DNA from: AP-15 sp963703855
GTDB lineage: Bacteria; Pseudomonadota; Alphaproteobacteria; ATCC43930; CGMCC-115725
NCBI GenBank assembly: GCA_963703855.1
Contig: CAVPFW010000022.1
Location: forward strand, 434,001 to 498,000
Direction: 5' to 3'
DNA: 64,000 nucleotides
The number at the start of each line of letters is the position of its first letter. The stretch's first letter is position 1. Shown here piece after piece: positions 23,998-32,039 of the stretch. The notes under the pieces are model-generated. The model searched no databases and was not told the origin of the DNA. It saw nothing but the letters and a program-made list of their open reading frames with translations. The translations under genes and the position numbers were made by a program.

Positions 23998-26232
23998 TCA
24001 AGCGCGGCGACGCTGCTCGCGTCCTCCCTCCTCGGAGGCGCCTTCGGGGGTTGCTGCGGGAGGCATCGTCATCAACACCGGGGCCGGGTCGCGCGAGATG
24101 ATGCCGTGCTTGTCGAAGGCGATCTTGACCAGGCGGTTGAACGCGCGGCCGACGACGAATTGCTTTGAGGGCAGGGTGCGGATGCGGACCAGCAGGACGA
24201 CCGAGAATTCGTCGAGCGCATCGACGCCCAGATACTCGAACGGGTCGAGAATCAGCTCCCGCACCGCCTCGTCCTGCGCCAATTCGGCGCTGACCCCGCG
24301 CAGGATCTCGACCGCGCGGTCGATGTCCTCGGCATAGGAGATCGTGATCCGGGCGACGACATAGGCGAATTCGCGCGTCAAGTTCTTGACCGTGGTGACT
24401 TCGCTGAACGGCAGCGTATGCACGGTGCCCGCCTGGTCGCGCAGCCGGATCGTGCGCACCGTGATCGCCTCGACCACGCCCTTGTGGTCCTTGCCGAGAT
24501 CGACGATGTCGCCGACCGCGAGCTGATCCTCGGCCAGGATAAAGAAGCCGGTGATCACGTCCTTGACCAAGGCCTGGCTGCCAAATCCGATCGCGACCCC
24601 GACGACGCCGGCCCCGGCGAGCAGGGGTGCTATGTCGATGCCGATATGCGACAGGATGATCAGCAAGCTGAGCACGACGATCAGCGACAGCATCGCGGTG
24701 CGCAGCAGCGGCAGCAAGGTGCGGATGCGGGTGCGCCGCGGCGTGCTGCCGGCGTCGATCCGGTTCAAATGGCGTTCGATGGCCGAGGCGAAGATCTCCC
24801 ACGCGGCGAGCGCCGCCAGCACGACCATGGCGATGGTCAGCAGCTGCCCGGCAAACCTTCGGGCGAGATCGGTGCCGACCCAGGCGAAAGCCCCGACATC
24901 CCAGGCCTGCAGCACGGTCAGCCCGGCGAGGGTATAGACGATTGCGCCGGCCAGCCCGGTCAGGATCGGGACATAACGGTTGGCGCGCTGCTCCAGGGTC
25001 GGGAACTGGGCCTTGAGCCGGGGGGCGACGGCGAAGCCGCGACGGCTCAAGCCGTGCATCGAGCGGCCCAGAAGCCGTGCGGCGACGATGACGACGACGC
25101 TGAGGACCGTGGCGCGCAGCACATAGACGAACCCGCCCTCGATGTGCAGCGCGTAGATCGCGTAGATGCCGACGATGTAGAACACTGCGAGCAACGGCCA
25201 GATCTCGCCGAGGGCGCGGCGGATGCGGCCCCAGCCCGACGCGGTCGCACCGTTTCCGGCGATCCAGTTGGCGATCGCCGCCCGGTTCTGCAGCAGAAAG
25301 ATCACGGCGAGCAGCGCCAGCACCAGCCCGACGATCTTGAGCAGCAAGGTGTAGATCGCGCCGGGAATGCCGAGCCACCACGCGGCCTCGGGCACCGCGT
25401 AGCCGTAAATCCCCCAGAAGGTGAAGCGCTTGACCCAGATGTAGAGATAGTTGCGGGTCTCGGCGTCGATCGGCAGAAACAGGGCGCCCTCGTCGGCGGG
25501 CACCAGCAAGGCTCGCGCGAGGCACAGGATCAGGCGGGCCTCGACCGTCGCATATACCAGCACCGACAAGGTGACGCGGGTCGGGGTCAACGGGTCGAGC
25601 GCCATCGACACCGCGCCATAGGCGAGTGCGGCGAAGACCAGCAGCGGCACCAGGTCGAGCACCAGCCCGAGAAGGGCGAACAGCGCGCGCAGCGCGCGCG
25701 TGTCGCGCCGCCGCACCGGGAATTTCGGCCGCGCCCGAGCCAGCATCCAGCGCAACGTCCATTCGGCGGCGCCGGCGATGCCGAACACGAGGACAAGGGC
25801 ATAGCCCGCGTCGATCCAGCGCTGCCGCGCGGCGGCATTCGAGATCTGCTCGCGCGCCCAGCGGACCAGCCGCGGCGCGTCGACGACGATGGCGGCGCCG
25901 GCCAGGATCTCGCCGGTGAAGGCGTCGATCTGCTGCGACAGCCGGCCGAACAGCGCCACCCCCTCGGGCTTTTCGGCGGGGGTCCGGCGCTGGGCGGCGA
26001 TCAGCGCCCGCAGCTCGGCGACGAGCTTCGCCCGCTCAGTATTGTCCTGCAGGGTGTCGACCAGGCGCTGGAGCTCGTCGACCGAGACCGGCGCCGGTTG
26101 AGCCGCCGGCGGCGGCGCGGGTGCTGCGGCAAGCGCGACCGACGACGCGGCGGGCGAATAGGCGGTGACCAGAAACATCAGCAGCAGACCGGCTGCGGCG
26201 AGCGGCGATCGCGACCCCGAAGCGCCCCTCAC
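23998..26232 (-). CDS. Large mechanosensitive channel of the MscS family
   Basis: This encodes about 744 residues. A signal-like hydrophobic start is followed by a periplasmic helical part (VSVDELQRLVDTLQDNTERA) and about ten membrane segments. The MscS core has the pore helix ALLAGAGVVGVAIGFGSQAL and the beta domain FILAEDQLAVGDIVDLG, with a C-terminal alpha/beta region. Such YbiO/YnaI-like channels open on membrane tension during osmotic downshift. The start is uncertain. A frame open to 26316 would include a dispersed repeat (26225-26268); GTG 26232 or ATG 26178 are more plausible. The last residues are charged and polar. Confidence 0.85.
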   Translation of the reverse strand: MRGASGSRSPLAAAGLLLMFLVTAYSPAASSVALAAAPAPPPAAQPAPVSVDELQRLVDTLQDNTERAKLVAELRALIAAQRRTPAEKPEGVALFGRLSQQIDAFTGEILAGAAIVVDAPRLVRWAREQISNAAARQRWIDAGYALVLVFGIAGAAEWTLRWMLARARPKFPVRRRDTRALRALFALLGLVLDLVPLLVFAALAYGAVSMALDPLTPTRVTLSVLVYATVEARLILCLARALLVPADEGALFLPIDAETRNYLYIWVKRFTFWGIYGYAVPEAAWWLGIPGAIYTLLLKIVGLVLALLAVIFLLQNRAAIANWIAGNGATASGWGRIRRALGEIWPLLAVFYIVGIYAIYALHIEGGFVYVLRATVLSVVVIVAARLLGRSMHGLSRRGFAVAPRLKAQFPTLEQRANRYVPILTGLAGAIVYTLAGLTVLQAWDVGAFAWVGTDLARRFAGQLLTIAMVVLAALAAWEIFASAIERHLNRIDAGSTPRRTRIRTLLPLLRTAMLSLIVVLSLLIILSHIGIDIAPLLAGAGVVGVAIGFGSQALVKDVITGFFILAEDQLAVGDIVDLGKDHKGVVEAITVRTIRLRDQAGTVHTLPFSEVTTVKNLTREFAYVVARITISYAEDIDRAVEILRGVSAELAQDEAVRELILDPFEYLGVDALDEFSVVLLVRIRTLPSKQFVVGRAFNRLVKIAFDKHGIISRDPAPVLMTMPPAATPEGASEEGGREQRRRA

Positions 26233-26268
26233 CCCGACCCTCTCCCCGCAAGCGGGGCGAGGGAGGCG
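26225..26268. repeat. Dispersed GC-rich palindrome (CCCTCACCC / CTCCCCGC-n-GCGGGG type)
   Basis: CCCTCACCCCGACCCTCTCC is followed by CCGCAAGCGGGGCGAGGGAG, an intergenic repeat whose relatives also occur near 36.5, 38.2 and 53.6 kb in this window. It overlaps the predicted beginning of the MscS-family gene and may have displaced or supplied its start codon. Confidence 0.7.
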
Positions 26269-26317
26269 GCGGCGGGCGCACCTCCTCTCAGCTTCCGCAA
26301 TTTGCCGCATTCCCACC

Positions 26318-26950
26318 TCAGCTCCGATCGGGCTCGCGCTCCCGCATCAGGCGGGCGACGGCGTCGGCGTCGGCGTCGCCCCGCGCCTCGAGCGCGGCGG
26401 CGATGCGCGGGCGGTCGGCGGCCGGGCGGTTCTGGCTCAGCTTGTATTTGCCTTCGAGCCGGGTGACGGCGATGTCGAGCCCGATGATCCCGTTCAGCAT
26501 TCCGGCCAGATAGGCCTCGGGCAGGTCCTGCATCCGCCAGGGCTCGGCGCTGCGGGCCTCGTGACGGTCCGACAGCCGGCGCAGCAGGGACCGCAGCCAA
26601 ACGTCGTCCTCGACCAGGCGCAAGGTTCCGTAGGCATGGACGTCGACGTAATTCCAGGTCGGCACCGCCGGGCCGCTGGCATACCAGCCGGGCGAGACAT
26701 AGGCGTGCGGGCCGGTGAAGATCGTCAGCACCTCGCGATCATGGGTGAGATCCGCGACCTGCGGGTTCGGGCGGGCGAGGTGGCCGAGAAGGTGCAGCTG
26801 GTCGCCCGCGCGCTCGACCAGGAACGGGATGCGGCTCGCCGTCAGACCCGCCGGACCGTGACTGACGAGCAGGGCGAAATCGTGGCGCTGGAGATGCGCG
26901 ACCAGCACCTCGGGGCGCGCCTCGGTGAAAACGGGGGGCAGATAGACCAC
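26318..26950 (-). CDS. PaiB-type FMN-binding negative regulator
   Basis: This 210-residue member of the PaiB/FMN-binding split-barrel family is named for a Bacillus repressor of sporulation and protease genes. It starts VYLPPVFTEARPEVLVAHLQ, followed by FALLVSHGPAGLTASRIPFL, HLLGHLARPNPQ, VSPGWYASGPAVPTWNYVDV and a Lys-rich end LEGKYKLSQNRP. The length matches the family. GTG 26950 is the start; longer frames lead into non-coding sequence. In proteobacteria the true role is uncertain and may be redox or flavin binding rather than transcription. The LysE gene lies just upstream on the same strand. Confidence 0.88.
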   Translation of the reverse strand: MVYLPPVFTEARPEVLVAHLQRHDFALLVSHGPAGLTASRIPFLVERAGDQLHLLGHLARPNPQVADLTHDREVLTIFTGPHAYVSPGWYASGPAVPTWNYVDVHAYGTLRLVEDDVWLRSLLRRLSDRHEARSAEPWRMQDLPEAYLAGMLNGIIGLDIAVTRLEGKYKLSQNRPAADRPRIAAALEARGDADADAVARLMREREPDRS

Positions 26951-26988
26951 GAGACCACCTTTCTGTGCTGTCAGGCCAATCTCTGCTG

Positions 26989-27621
26989 TCAGGCCAGACG
27001 TTTGACAATGGCCGTGACGAGCAATGCTGCCCCGGTGGCAAACAGCACGATGCCCGAACCGCGGCTGATCCAGGCCAGATGGCGCGGCTCGATCGAGCGG
27101 CGAAACAATCCGACGCCCAGGCTGAGCCCGAGCCACCACAGGAACGACCCGACCCACACCCCGAGAACTAGGGCCGCCGCGCGGAGGAGGGTCGCCTGTT
27201 TCCCGCCGAGGCCGAGAGCGGTGAAGATGGCGAGGAACACGAGGATGGTCACCGGATTTGTGACGGTCAGCGCAAAGGCTGAAGCAAAGTCGCGGAACAG
27301 CGTATCGGGGTCAGATTGCTCCTCGATCTTGTCCTTCGGCTTGGCGAGCCAGGCGGCGCCGCCGGAATAGAGCAGATAGCAGCCGCCGACGGCGCGCAGC
27401 CAGTGTTCCCAGCCGAGCAGCCAGTCGGCGACAAAGGTCAGGCCGAAGGCGGCGACAAACCCGAACAGCGCGTCGCCGGTCGCGGCGCCGAGCCCCGAGA
27501 CCAATCCCGCCAACCGGCCCTCGAAGATCGTCCGGCGCAGGCACAGGATGCCGACCGGGCCGACCGGGACCGCGATCACGACGCCGACCACGATGCCCTT
27601 CAGGAGAAACAGCAAAAGCAT
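26989..27621 (-). CDS. LysE family amino-acid exporter
   Basis: This 210-residue protein has six hydrophobic segments. The family start VVIAVPVGPVGILCLRRTIF carries the PxGP motif, then LVSGLGAATGDALFGFVAAF and the conserved Asn-Pro in LTVTNPVTILVFLAIF. Such proteins export basic or other amino acids and related compounds. ATG 27621 was chosen, since a frame open to 27711 adds a basic non-membrane stretch. It is 38 bases upstream of the PaiB-like gene on the same strand, and divergent from the glutathione peroxidase gene. Confidence 0.87.
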   Translation of the reverse strand: MLLLFLLKGIVVGVVIAVPVGPVGILCLRRTIFEGRLAGLVSGLGAATGDALFGFVAAFGLTFVADWLLGWEHWLRAVGGCYLLYSGGAAWLAKPKDKIEEQSDPDTLFRDFASAFALTVTNPVTILVFLAIFTALGLGGKQATLLRAAALVLGVWVGSFLWWLGLSLGVGLFRRSIEPRHLAWISRGSGIVLFATGAALLVTAIVKRLA

Positions 27622-27766
27622 CTGCGGCCATCCGGCGCGGAAACCGCGATCACTCTCCGGGAATGACCGGCGGGGGGCAATGCGAAATGCGGCGGCTTTA
27701 CCCCTCCGCAAGTCGCGCTATGCTGGGCGGCAGAGCGCGCTGCGTGAAGCCGCCCGGAGGTTGCCG

Positions 27767-28267
27767 ATGACTGCTGCCGAAAACGCCCATCGCTTCGAGT
27801 TTGTTTCGATCGACAGCGAGAAACTGCCGCTCGGCGCCTGGAGCGGCCGGCCGGTGCTTGTCGTCAACACCGCGTCCTATTGCGGATATACGCCGCAATA
27901 CAGCGACCTCGAGGCGCTGTGGCAGCGCTATCGCGACCGCGGCCTCGTCGTGCTCGGCGTGCCGTCCAACGATTTCGGCCAGCAGGAGCCAGGGTCGGCG
28001 GCCGAGATCAAGACGTTCTGCGAGACCAACTATGCCGTCGACTTTCCGCTCGCGCAGAAATGCCGGGTCATCGGCGCCCAAGCCCATCCGTTCTACCGCT
28101 GGATCGCCGACAGCTTGGGCGAGGCCGGGACGCCACGCTGGAACTTTCACAAATTCCTGATTGCGCCCGATGGCGAACTGGCCGGCGCCTGGCCCGCGCA
28201 GGTCGCCCCGACCGATCGCCGGATCACCGCCGAGATCGACCGCCTGCTGCCGGCGCAAGCCGGCTGA
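27767..28267 (+). CDS. Glutathione peroxidase family protein (Cys type)
   Basis: This 166-residue thiol peroxidase reduces hydrogen or lipid peroxides with glutathione or thioredoxin. The active-site motif is VVNTASYCGYTPQYSDLEAL with a catalytic Cys, so there is no selenocysteine. The partner residues Gln in VPSNDFGQQEPG and Trp-Asn in RWNFHKFLI complete the tetrad. The start is ATG 27767 after GGAGG. It is divergent from the LysE gene and converges on the cyclase gene. Confidence 0.93.
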   Translation: MTAAENAHRFEFVSIDSEKLPLGAWSGRPVLVVNTASYCGYTPQYSDLEALWQRYRDRGLVVLGVPSNDFGQQEPGSAAEIKTFCETNYAVDFPLAQKCRVIGAQAHPFYRWIADSLGEAGTPRWNFHKFLIAPDGELAGAWPAQVAPTDRRITAEIDRLLPAQAG

Positions 28268-28320
28268 CGATCCGGGACCGCGGGCCTCTGGCCCCATCCG
28301 GCCGGACGGCCCCGCTCCCG

Positions 28321-30009
28321 CTATGCGGCGGCCGGCTCGGTTCCGGCGGCCGGGGCCGGCAGCTCGGCGGCGCTGGCGAGGGTTCTGACCGCCAGCATCC
28401 CGCGTTTGCCGCGGATCTCGATCTCACGCCGCGGAAATGCCGCGAGGTCGACCCCGGCGCGCAGCACCACGTCCTCGGAGACGACGAGCTCGCAGCCATA
28501 GTCCTTGGTCAGCTCTTCGAGCCGGCTGGCGGTGTTGACCGCATCGCCGATCGCGGTGATCGCGCTGGCGCCGCCGTAGCCCATCTCGCCGATGATGATC
28601 GGCCCGGCATGGATGCCGATGCCGATGCGCAGCGGGTGCTCGACCTCGTCGCGCAACGAGGCGTTGAGCTCGCCCATGTGCTCGGACATCAGCCGGGCGG
28701 CGAGGAGCGCCCCGCGGCAACCCGCTTGCGCGCCGCTCTCGATGCCGAACAGCGCCATGACGCCGTCGCCGAGGAACTTGTCGACGCGTCCGTCGGCGCT
28801 CTCGACCGCGCGCCCGACGGCGGCGAAATAGCGGTTGAGGATAAACACCACGTCATAAGGCAGCCGGCCTTCGGAGAGTGCGGTGAAGCCGCGGATGTCG
28901 GCGAACAGGATGGCGATCTCGCGCTCGCTGCCTTGCGCGAAATCGACCCGACGGCGGCCGTCCCCGGCAAAGGCGAAGGGCGGCAGCAGGGGCGTCACCT
29001 CGATCGCCCCTCTTGGCCGCAATTGGCAAGCCAGGCGCACATTGGGCGTGGCGCCGATGCGGCGCAGGACGCGGCGCTCGGTATCGCCGGGGGGATCGAG
29101 GCTGCCGATCTCGGCGCGCACCCGCACCCGGCAGGTCGAGCACCGGCCGCGGCCGCCGCAGATATGGGCGTGCGCGACGCCGGCGAGCCGGCTCGCCTCG
29201 AGCACGCTGGTGCCGGGGGTCACCTCGACGAAGCGGCCGTCGGGGTAGCCAACGCGCACCAGGCCGCGACGGCGCTGCCAGGAGCGGCGCACCAACCGAG
29301 CCAGCAGCACGGCTGCGACCGTGCCGCCGAAGAACCAGCCGAGACTCGTGCCGATCCGGTCGAGGTCGCGGGCGATCGCCGGCGACGGCAGCCGCATGTG
29401 GGCGAACGCCATGCGCGCCCAGGCGGGATCGGCGGCGAGTGCCATGACCTGCCGCCCGGCCTCGATCGCGCCGAGCAGGGACAGCACCGGGACCAGCACG
29501 GCGACGACCAGCGCGGCCGGCTGCGCCCGCGCATACCACGGCCTGACCCGCAGCCAATAATGCAGGCCGAGCATCGCATGCGTCCAGGCGACCACCAGGG
29601 TCAGCATCTGCAGCACCCCGTGCTCGGGCGACTGGACGAAGTAGATCCACAGGAAATAAGCGTAATAGCCGGCATCGGCGCCGAAGAAATCGTCGGCGAT
29701 GCGGGTCGCGACGACGTGACGAGTGAGCAGGATCGGTATGGCGAAGCCGAGGACGATTTGGGCGAGCTCGCCAGCGCGCAGGCGCAGGGTCCGCCGCTCC
29801 CACAACGCCCACAGCGCCAAGGTGTAATGCATCAGGAAGCTGCCGTAGAGCAGCGCCTGCGCCGGCGGGTTCGACCATATCCGGAAGACGTACCAGAGCA
29901 CGTCTTCCATCGCCTTCAGCGACCCGAGGCCGACGGCGTGGTTCAACAGATGCATCGTCACGTAGGCGAGCATCGCCAGGCCCGAAAAAAGCCGCAGTCG
30001 CCGGATCAT
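28321..30009 (-). CDS. Membrane-anchored adenylate cyclase with [2Fe-2S] domain (CyaC-like)
   Basis: This encodes 562 residues in three parts. Residues 1-260 hold about six membrane helices with paired histidines (MHLLNHAVG, LMHYTLALWALWE, VVAWTHAMLGLHYW), suited to binding haem b as in succinate dehydrogenase anchors. Residues about 265-355 are a plant-type ferredoxin domain, CGGRGRCSTC with a fourth Cys in VRLACQLRP. The C-terminal class III cyclase domain follows, with ILFADIRGFTALSE and KFLGDGVMALFG. The layout matches Sinorhizobium CyaC, a cyclase regulated by quinone redox state. The product would be cAMP. ATG 30009 was chosen because it begins the membrane domain. It is divergent from the ABC operon. 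Confidence 0.88.
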   Translation of the reverse strand: MIRRLRLFSGLAMLAYVTMHLLNHAVGLGSLKAMEDVLWYVFRIWSNPPAQALLYGSFLMHYTLALWALWERRTLRLRAGELAQIVLGFAIPILLTRHVVATRIADDFFGADAGYYAYFLWIYFVQSPEHGVLQMLTLVVAWTHAMLGLHYWLRVRPWYARAQPAALVVAVLVPVLSLLGAIEAGRQVMALAADPAWARMAFAHMRLPSPAIARDLDRIGTSLGWFFGGTVAAVLLARLVRRSWQRRRGLVRVGYPDGRFVEVTPGTSVLEASRLAGVAHAHICGGRGRCSTCRVRVRAEIGSLDPPGDTERRVLRRIGATPNVRLACQLRPRGAIEVTPLLPPFAFAGDGRRRVDFAQGSEREIAILFADIRGFTALSEGRLPYDVVFILNRYFAAVGRAVESADGRVDKFLGDGVMALFGIESGAQAGCRGALLAARLMSEHMGELNASLRDEVEHPLRIGIGIHAGPIIIGEMGYGGASAITAIGDAVNTASRLEELTKDYGCELVVSEDVVLRAGVDLAAFPRREIEIRGKRGMLAVRTLASAAELPAPAAGTEPAAA

Positions 30010-30150
30010 TGAAATCGCCGCCGAGCGCGGCGCCCGATCGTCGGCTCCAACGCCGGCGCGCCGTTGCATGAGGCCGCGCCGGGAGGTCGCGCCGCTGCGC
30101 GCTTGCGCCGCAATGCACGAACCGGCGGGGAGTGGCAGAAAGGGGCCGCC

Positions 30151-31113
30151 ATGCTAGGAACCCGCTCTATGCTGGAGATCCGCCATCTGGTCAAACATTT
30201 CGGCCCGCTGGCCGCGGTCGACGATGTCTCGTTCGAGGTTCCCCGCGGCGAGGTGCTGGGCTTTCTCGGCCCGAACGGGGCCGGCAAATCGACGACGATG
30301 AAGATGATCACCGGGTTCGTGGCGCCCACCGCCGGCACCGCGATCATCTGCGGCCACGACATCACCCGGGAGCCGATCGCCGCCAAGCGCCGCATCGGCT
30401 ACCTGCCCGAGGGCGCGCCGGCCTACCCCGACATGACGCCCGCCGAGTTTCTCGGTTTCATCGCCCGGATACGCGGCTTCGCCGGCCGCGAAGCCCGGCG
30501 GCATATCGCTCGGGTGGCCGAGATGATCCATATCGCCGAGATCATGCACCAGCCGATCGAGACGTTGTCTAAAGGCTACCGGCGCCGGGTCGGGGTGGCG
30601 CAGGCGTTGCTGCACGATCCCCCGGTGCTGATCCTCGACGAGCCGACCGACGGGCTCGACCCCAACCAGAAATACGAGATGCGCAAGATCATCGACGCGA
30701 TGCGCCCCGACAAGGCGATCATCATCTCGACCCATTTGCTCGAGGAGGTCGAGGCCGTGTGCAGCCGGGCGATCATCATCGCTCACGGCCGCGTGCTCGC
30801 CGACGCGACCCCGGACGAGCTCGCCCGCCGCTCGCGCCGACACAACGCGGTGCGCCTGGTCGCCGCGGGCAGCGAGCCTGCGCAGATCCGGGCCGAGCTG
30901 CTGCGCCTGCCCGCGGTCGAGGCGGTCGAGGACGGCGAGGGCGAGGCATTGCTCGTCTTCCCGCGGGGCGGCGAGGACATCGTCGCCGATGTCGCCGACC
31001 TCGCCCGCGCCCACCGCTGGCAGGTCACCCTGCTGCGGGTCGAGCACGGCCGGCTCGACGACGTCTTTCGCGAGATCACCACCGCGCCGGCCGCGCTCGG
31101 CGCTGCCGCCTGA
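30151..31113 (+). CDS. ABC transporter ATP-binding protein (GldA-like)
   Basis: This 320-residue ATPase has Walker A (GFLGPNGAGKSTTMKMITG), signature TLSKGYRRRVGVAQALL (SKGYR in place of LSGGQ) and Walker B VLILDEPTDGLDP. The H-loop follows in IIISTHLLEEVE. The C-terminal 90 residues form an accessory domain ending in a basic/acidic linker. An alternative start is the ATG at 30169. It is the first gene of a four-gene operon resembling the Gld-type exporter (ATPase, permease, GldG-like extracytoplasmic subunit, DUF4340). In Bacteroidetes such genes aid gliding, but homologues in proteobacteria have no proven role. Confidence 0.9.
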   Translation: MLGTRSMLEIRHLVKHFGPLAAVDDVSFEVPRGEVLGFLGPNGAGKSTTMKMITGFVAPTAGTAIICGHDITREPIAAKRRIGYLPEGAPAYPDMTPAEFLGFIARIRGFAGREARRHIARVAEMIHIAEIMHQPIETLSKGYRRRVGVAQALLHDPPVLILDEPTDGLDPNQKYEMRKIIDAMRPDKAIIISTHLLEEVEAVCSRAIIIAHGRVLADATPDELARRSRRHNAVRLVAAGSEPAQIRAELLRLPAVEAVEDGEGEALLVFPRGGEDIVADVADLARAHRWQVTLLRVEHGRLDDVFREITTAPAALGAAA

Positions 31114-31118
31114 CCCCG

Positions 31119-31853
31119 ATGCGCAACGTCCTGACCATCTTCCGCCGCGAGCTCGTCAGCTATTTCGCCACCCCGCTCGCTTATGTGTTCATAATTATTT
31201 TTCTTGTAATGGCGGGGGTACTGACCTTTTTCATCGGCAATTTCTTCGATCGCGGGCAAGCCGACCTCCAGCCCTTCTTTGCCTTTCATCCGTGGCTCTA
31301 CCTCGTGCTGATCCCGGCATTGTCGATGCGGCTGTGGGCCGAAGAGCGCAAGAGCGGGACGATCGAGCTGTTCCTAACCCTGCCGATCCGCATGACCGAG
31401 GCGGTGGCCGGAAAATTCCTCGCCGCCTGGTGCTTTGCCGGGATCGCGCTGGCCTTGACCTTTCCGTTCTGGATCACGGTCAATCTGCTCGGCCATCCCG
31501 ACAACGGGGTGATCCTGGCGAGCTATATCGGCAGCTGGCTGATGGCCGGCGCCTTGCTCGCGGTCGGCGCCTGCGTATCGGCGGCGACCAAGAACCAGGT
31601 GATCGCCTTTGTCGTGACCGCGGCGCTCGCCTTTGTGTTCACCGCCGCTGGCTCGCCGCCGGTGCTAGGCCTGCTGCAGGGCTGGGCGCCCGAGTGGCTG
31701 ACCCACGCCGTCGCGCAGTCGAGCTTCCTCGGCCACTTCAGCGCCATCACCCGCGGGGTCATCGATGTCCGCGACCTCGCCTACTTCCTGTCGATCATGA
31801 TCGCCTTCCTGTTCGCCAACGCGATCCTGGTCGACCTCGAAAAAGCCGAGTGA
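31119..31853 (+). CDS. ABC-2 type permease (GldF-like)
   Basis: This 244-residue permease has six membrane segments. It starts MRNVLTIFRRELVSYFATPL and shows the family's early cytoplasmic motif RLWAEERKSGTIELFLTLPI. Later hydrophobic helices run FAGIALALTFPFWITVNLLG and AFVVTAALAFVFTAAGSP. It follows the ATPase by five bases and would form the membrane path of the exporter. A dispersed repeat separates it from the next gene. Confidence 0.88.
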   Translation: MRNVLTIFRRELVSYFATPLAYVFIIIFLVMAGVLTFFIGNFFDRGQADLQPFFAFHPWLYLVLIPALSMRLWAEERKSGTIELFLTLPIRMTEAVAGKFLAAWCFAGIALALTFPFWITVNLLGHPDNGVILASYIGSWLMAGALLAVGACVSAATKNQVIAFVVTAALAFVFTAAGSPPVLGLLQGWAPEWLTHAVAQSSFLGHFSAITRGVIDVRDLAYFLSIMIAFLFANAILVDLEKAE

Positions 31854-31887
31854 GCCCTCGTTGAAACCAATCTCTCGGTCCCCTCTC

Positions 31888-31994
31888 GTCATTCCCGCGA
31901 AAGCGGGGACCCAGGGGCGGCCGAGGCCGAAACGGTCGCCCCCTGTTCAAGCCAGAGGCAGGCTCTGGACCCCCGCGTGCGCGGGGCGACCGAT
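31888..31994. repeat. Dispersed intergenic repeat (TCATTCCCGCGAAAGCGGG type)
   Basis: GTCATTCCCGCGAAAGCGGG is followed by a second inverted arm about 80 bases on (CCCCCGCGTGCGCGGGGCG). The element separates the permease and GldG-like genes of the ABC operon and could form RNA hairpins that adjust expression of the downstream pair. Confidence 0.6.
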
Positions 31995-32039
31995 AAGGAC
32001 AGAGCAAGACTTTCTAATGGCCTAGCCAAATAACCCGTT

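Noticed and set aside
24418..26466. A 682-residue plus-strand open frame opposite the MscS gene
   Set aside because: It is a high-GC shadow frame with Gln/Asp/Arg-rich low-information sequence. The minus-strand channel has clear motifs.
27767..28267. Selenocysteine in glutathione peroxidase
   Set aside because: The active-site codon is TGC (Cys), and there is no in-frame TGA.
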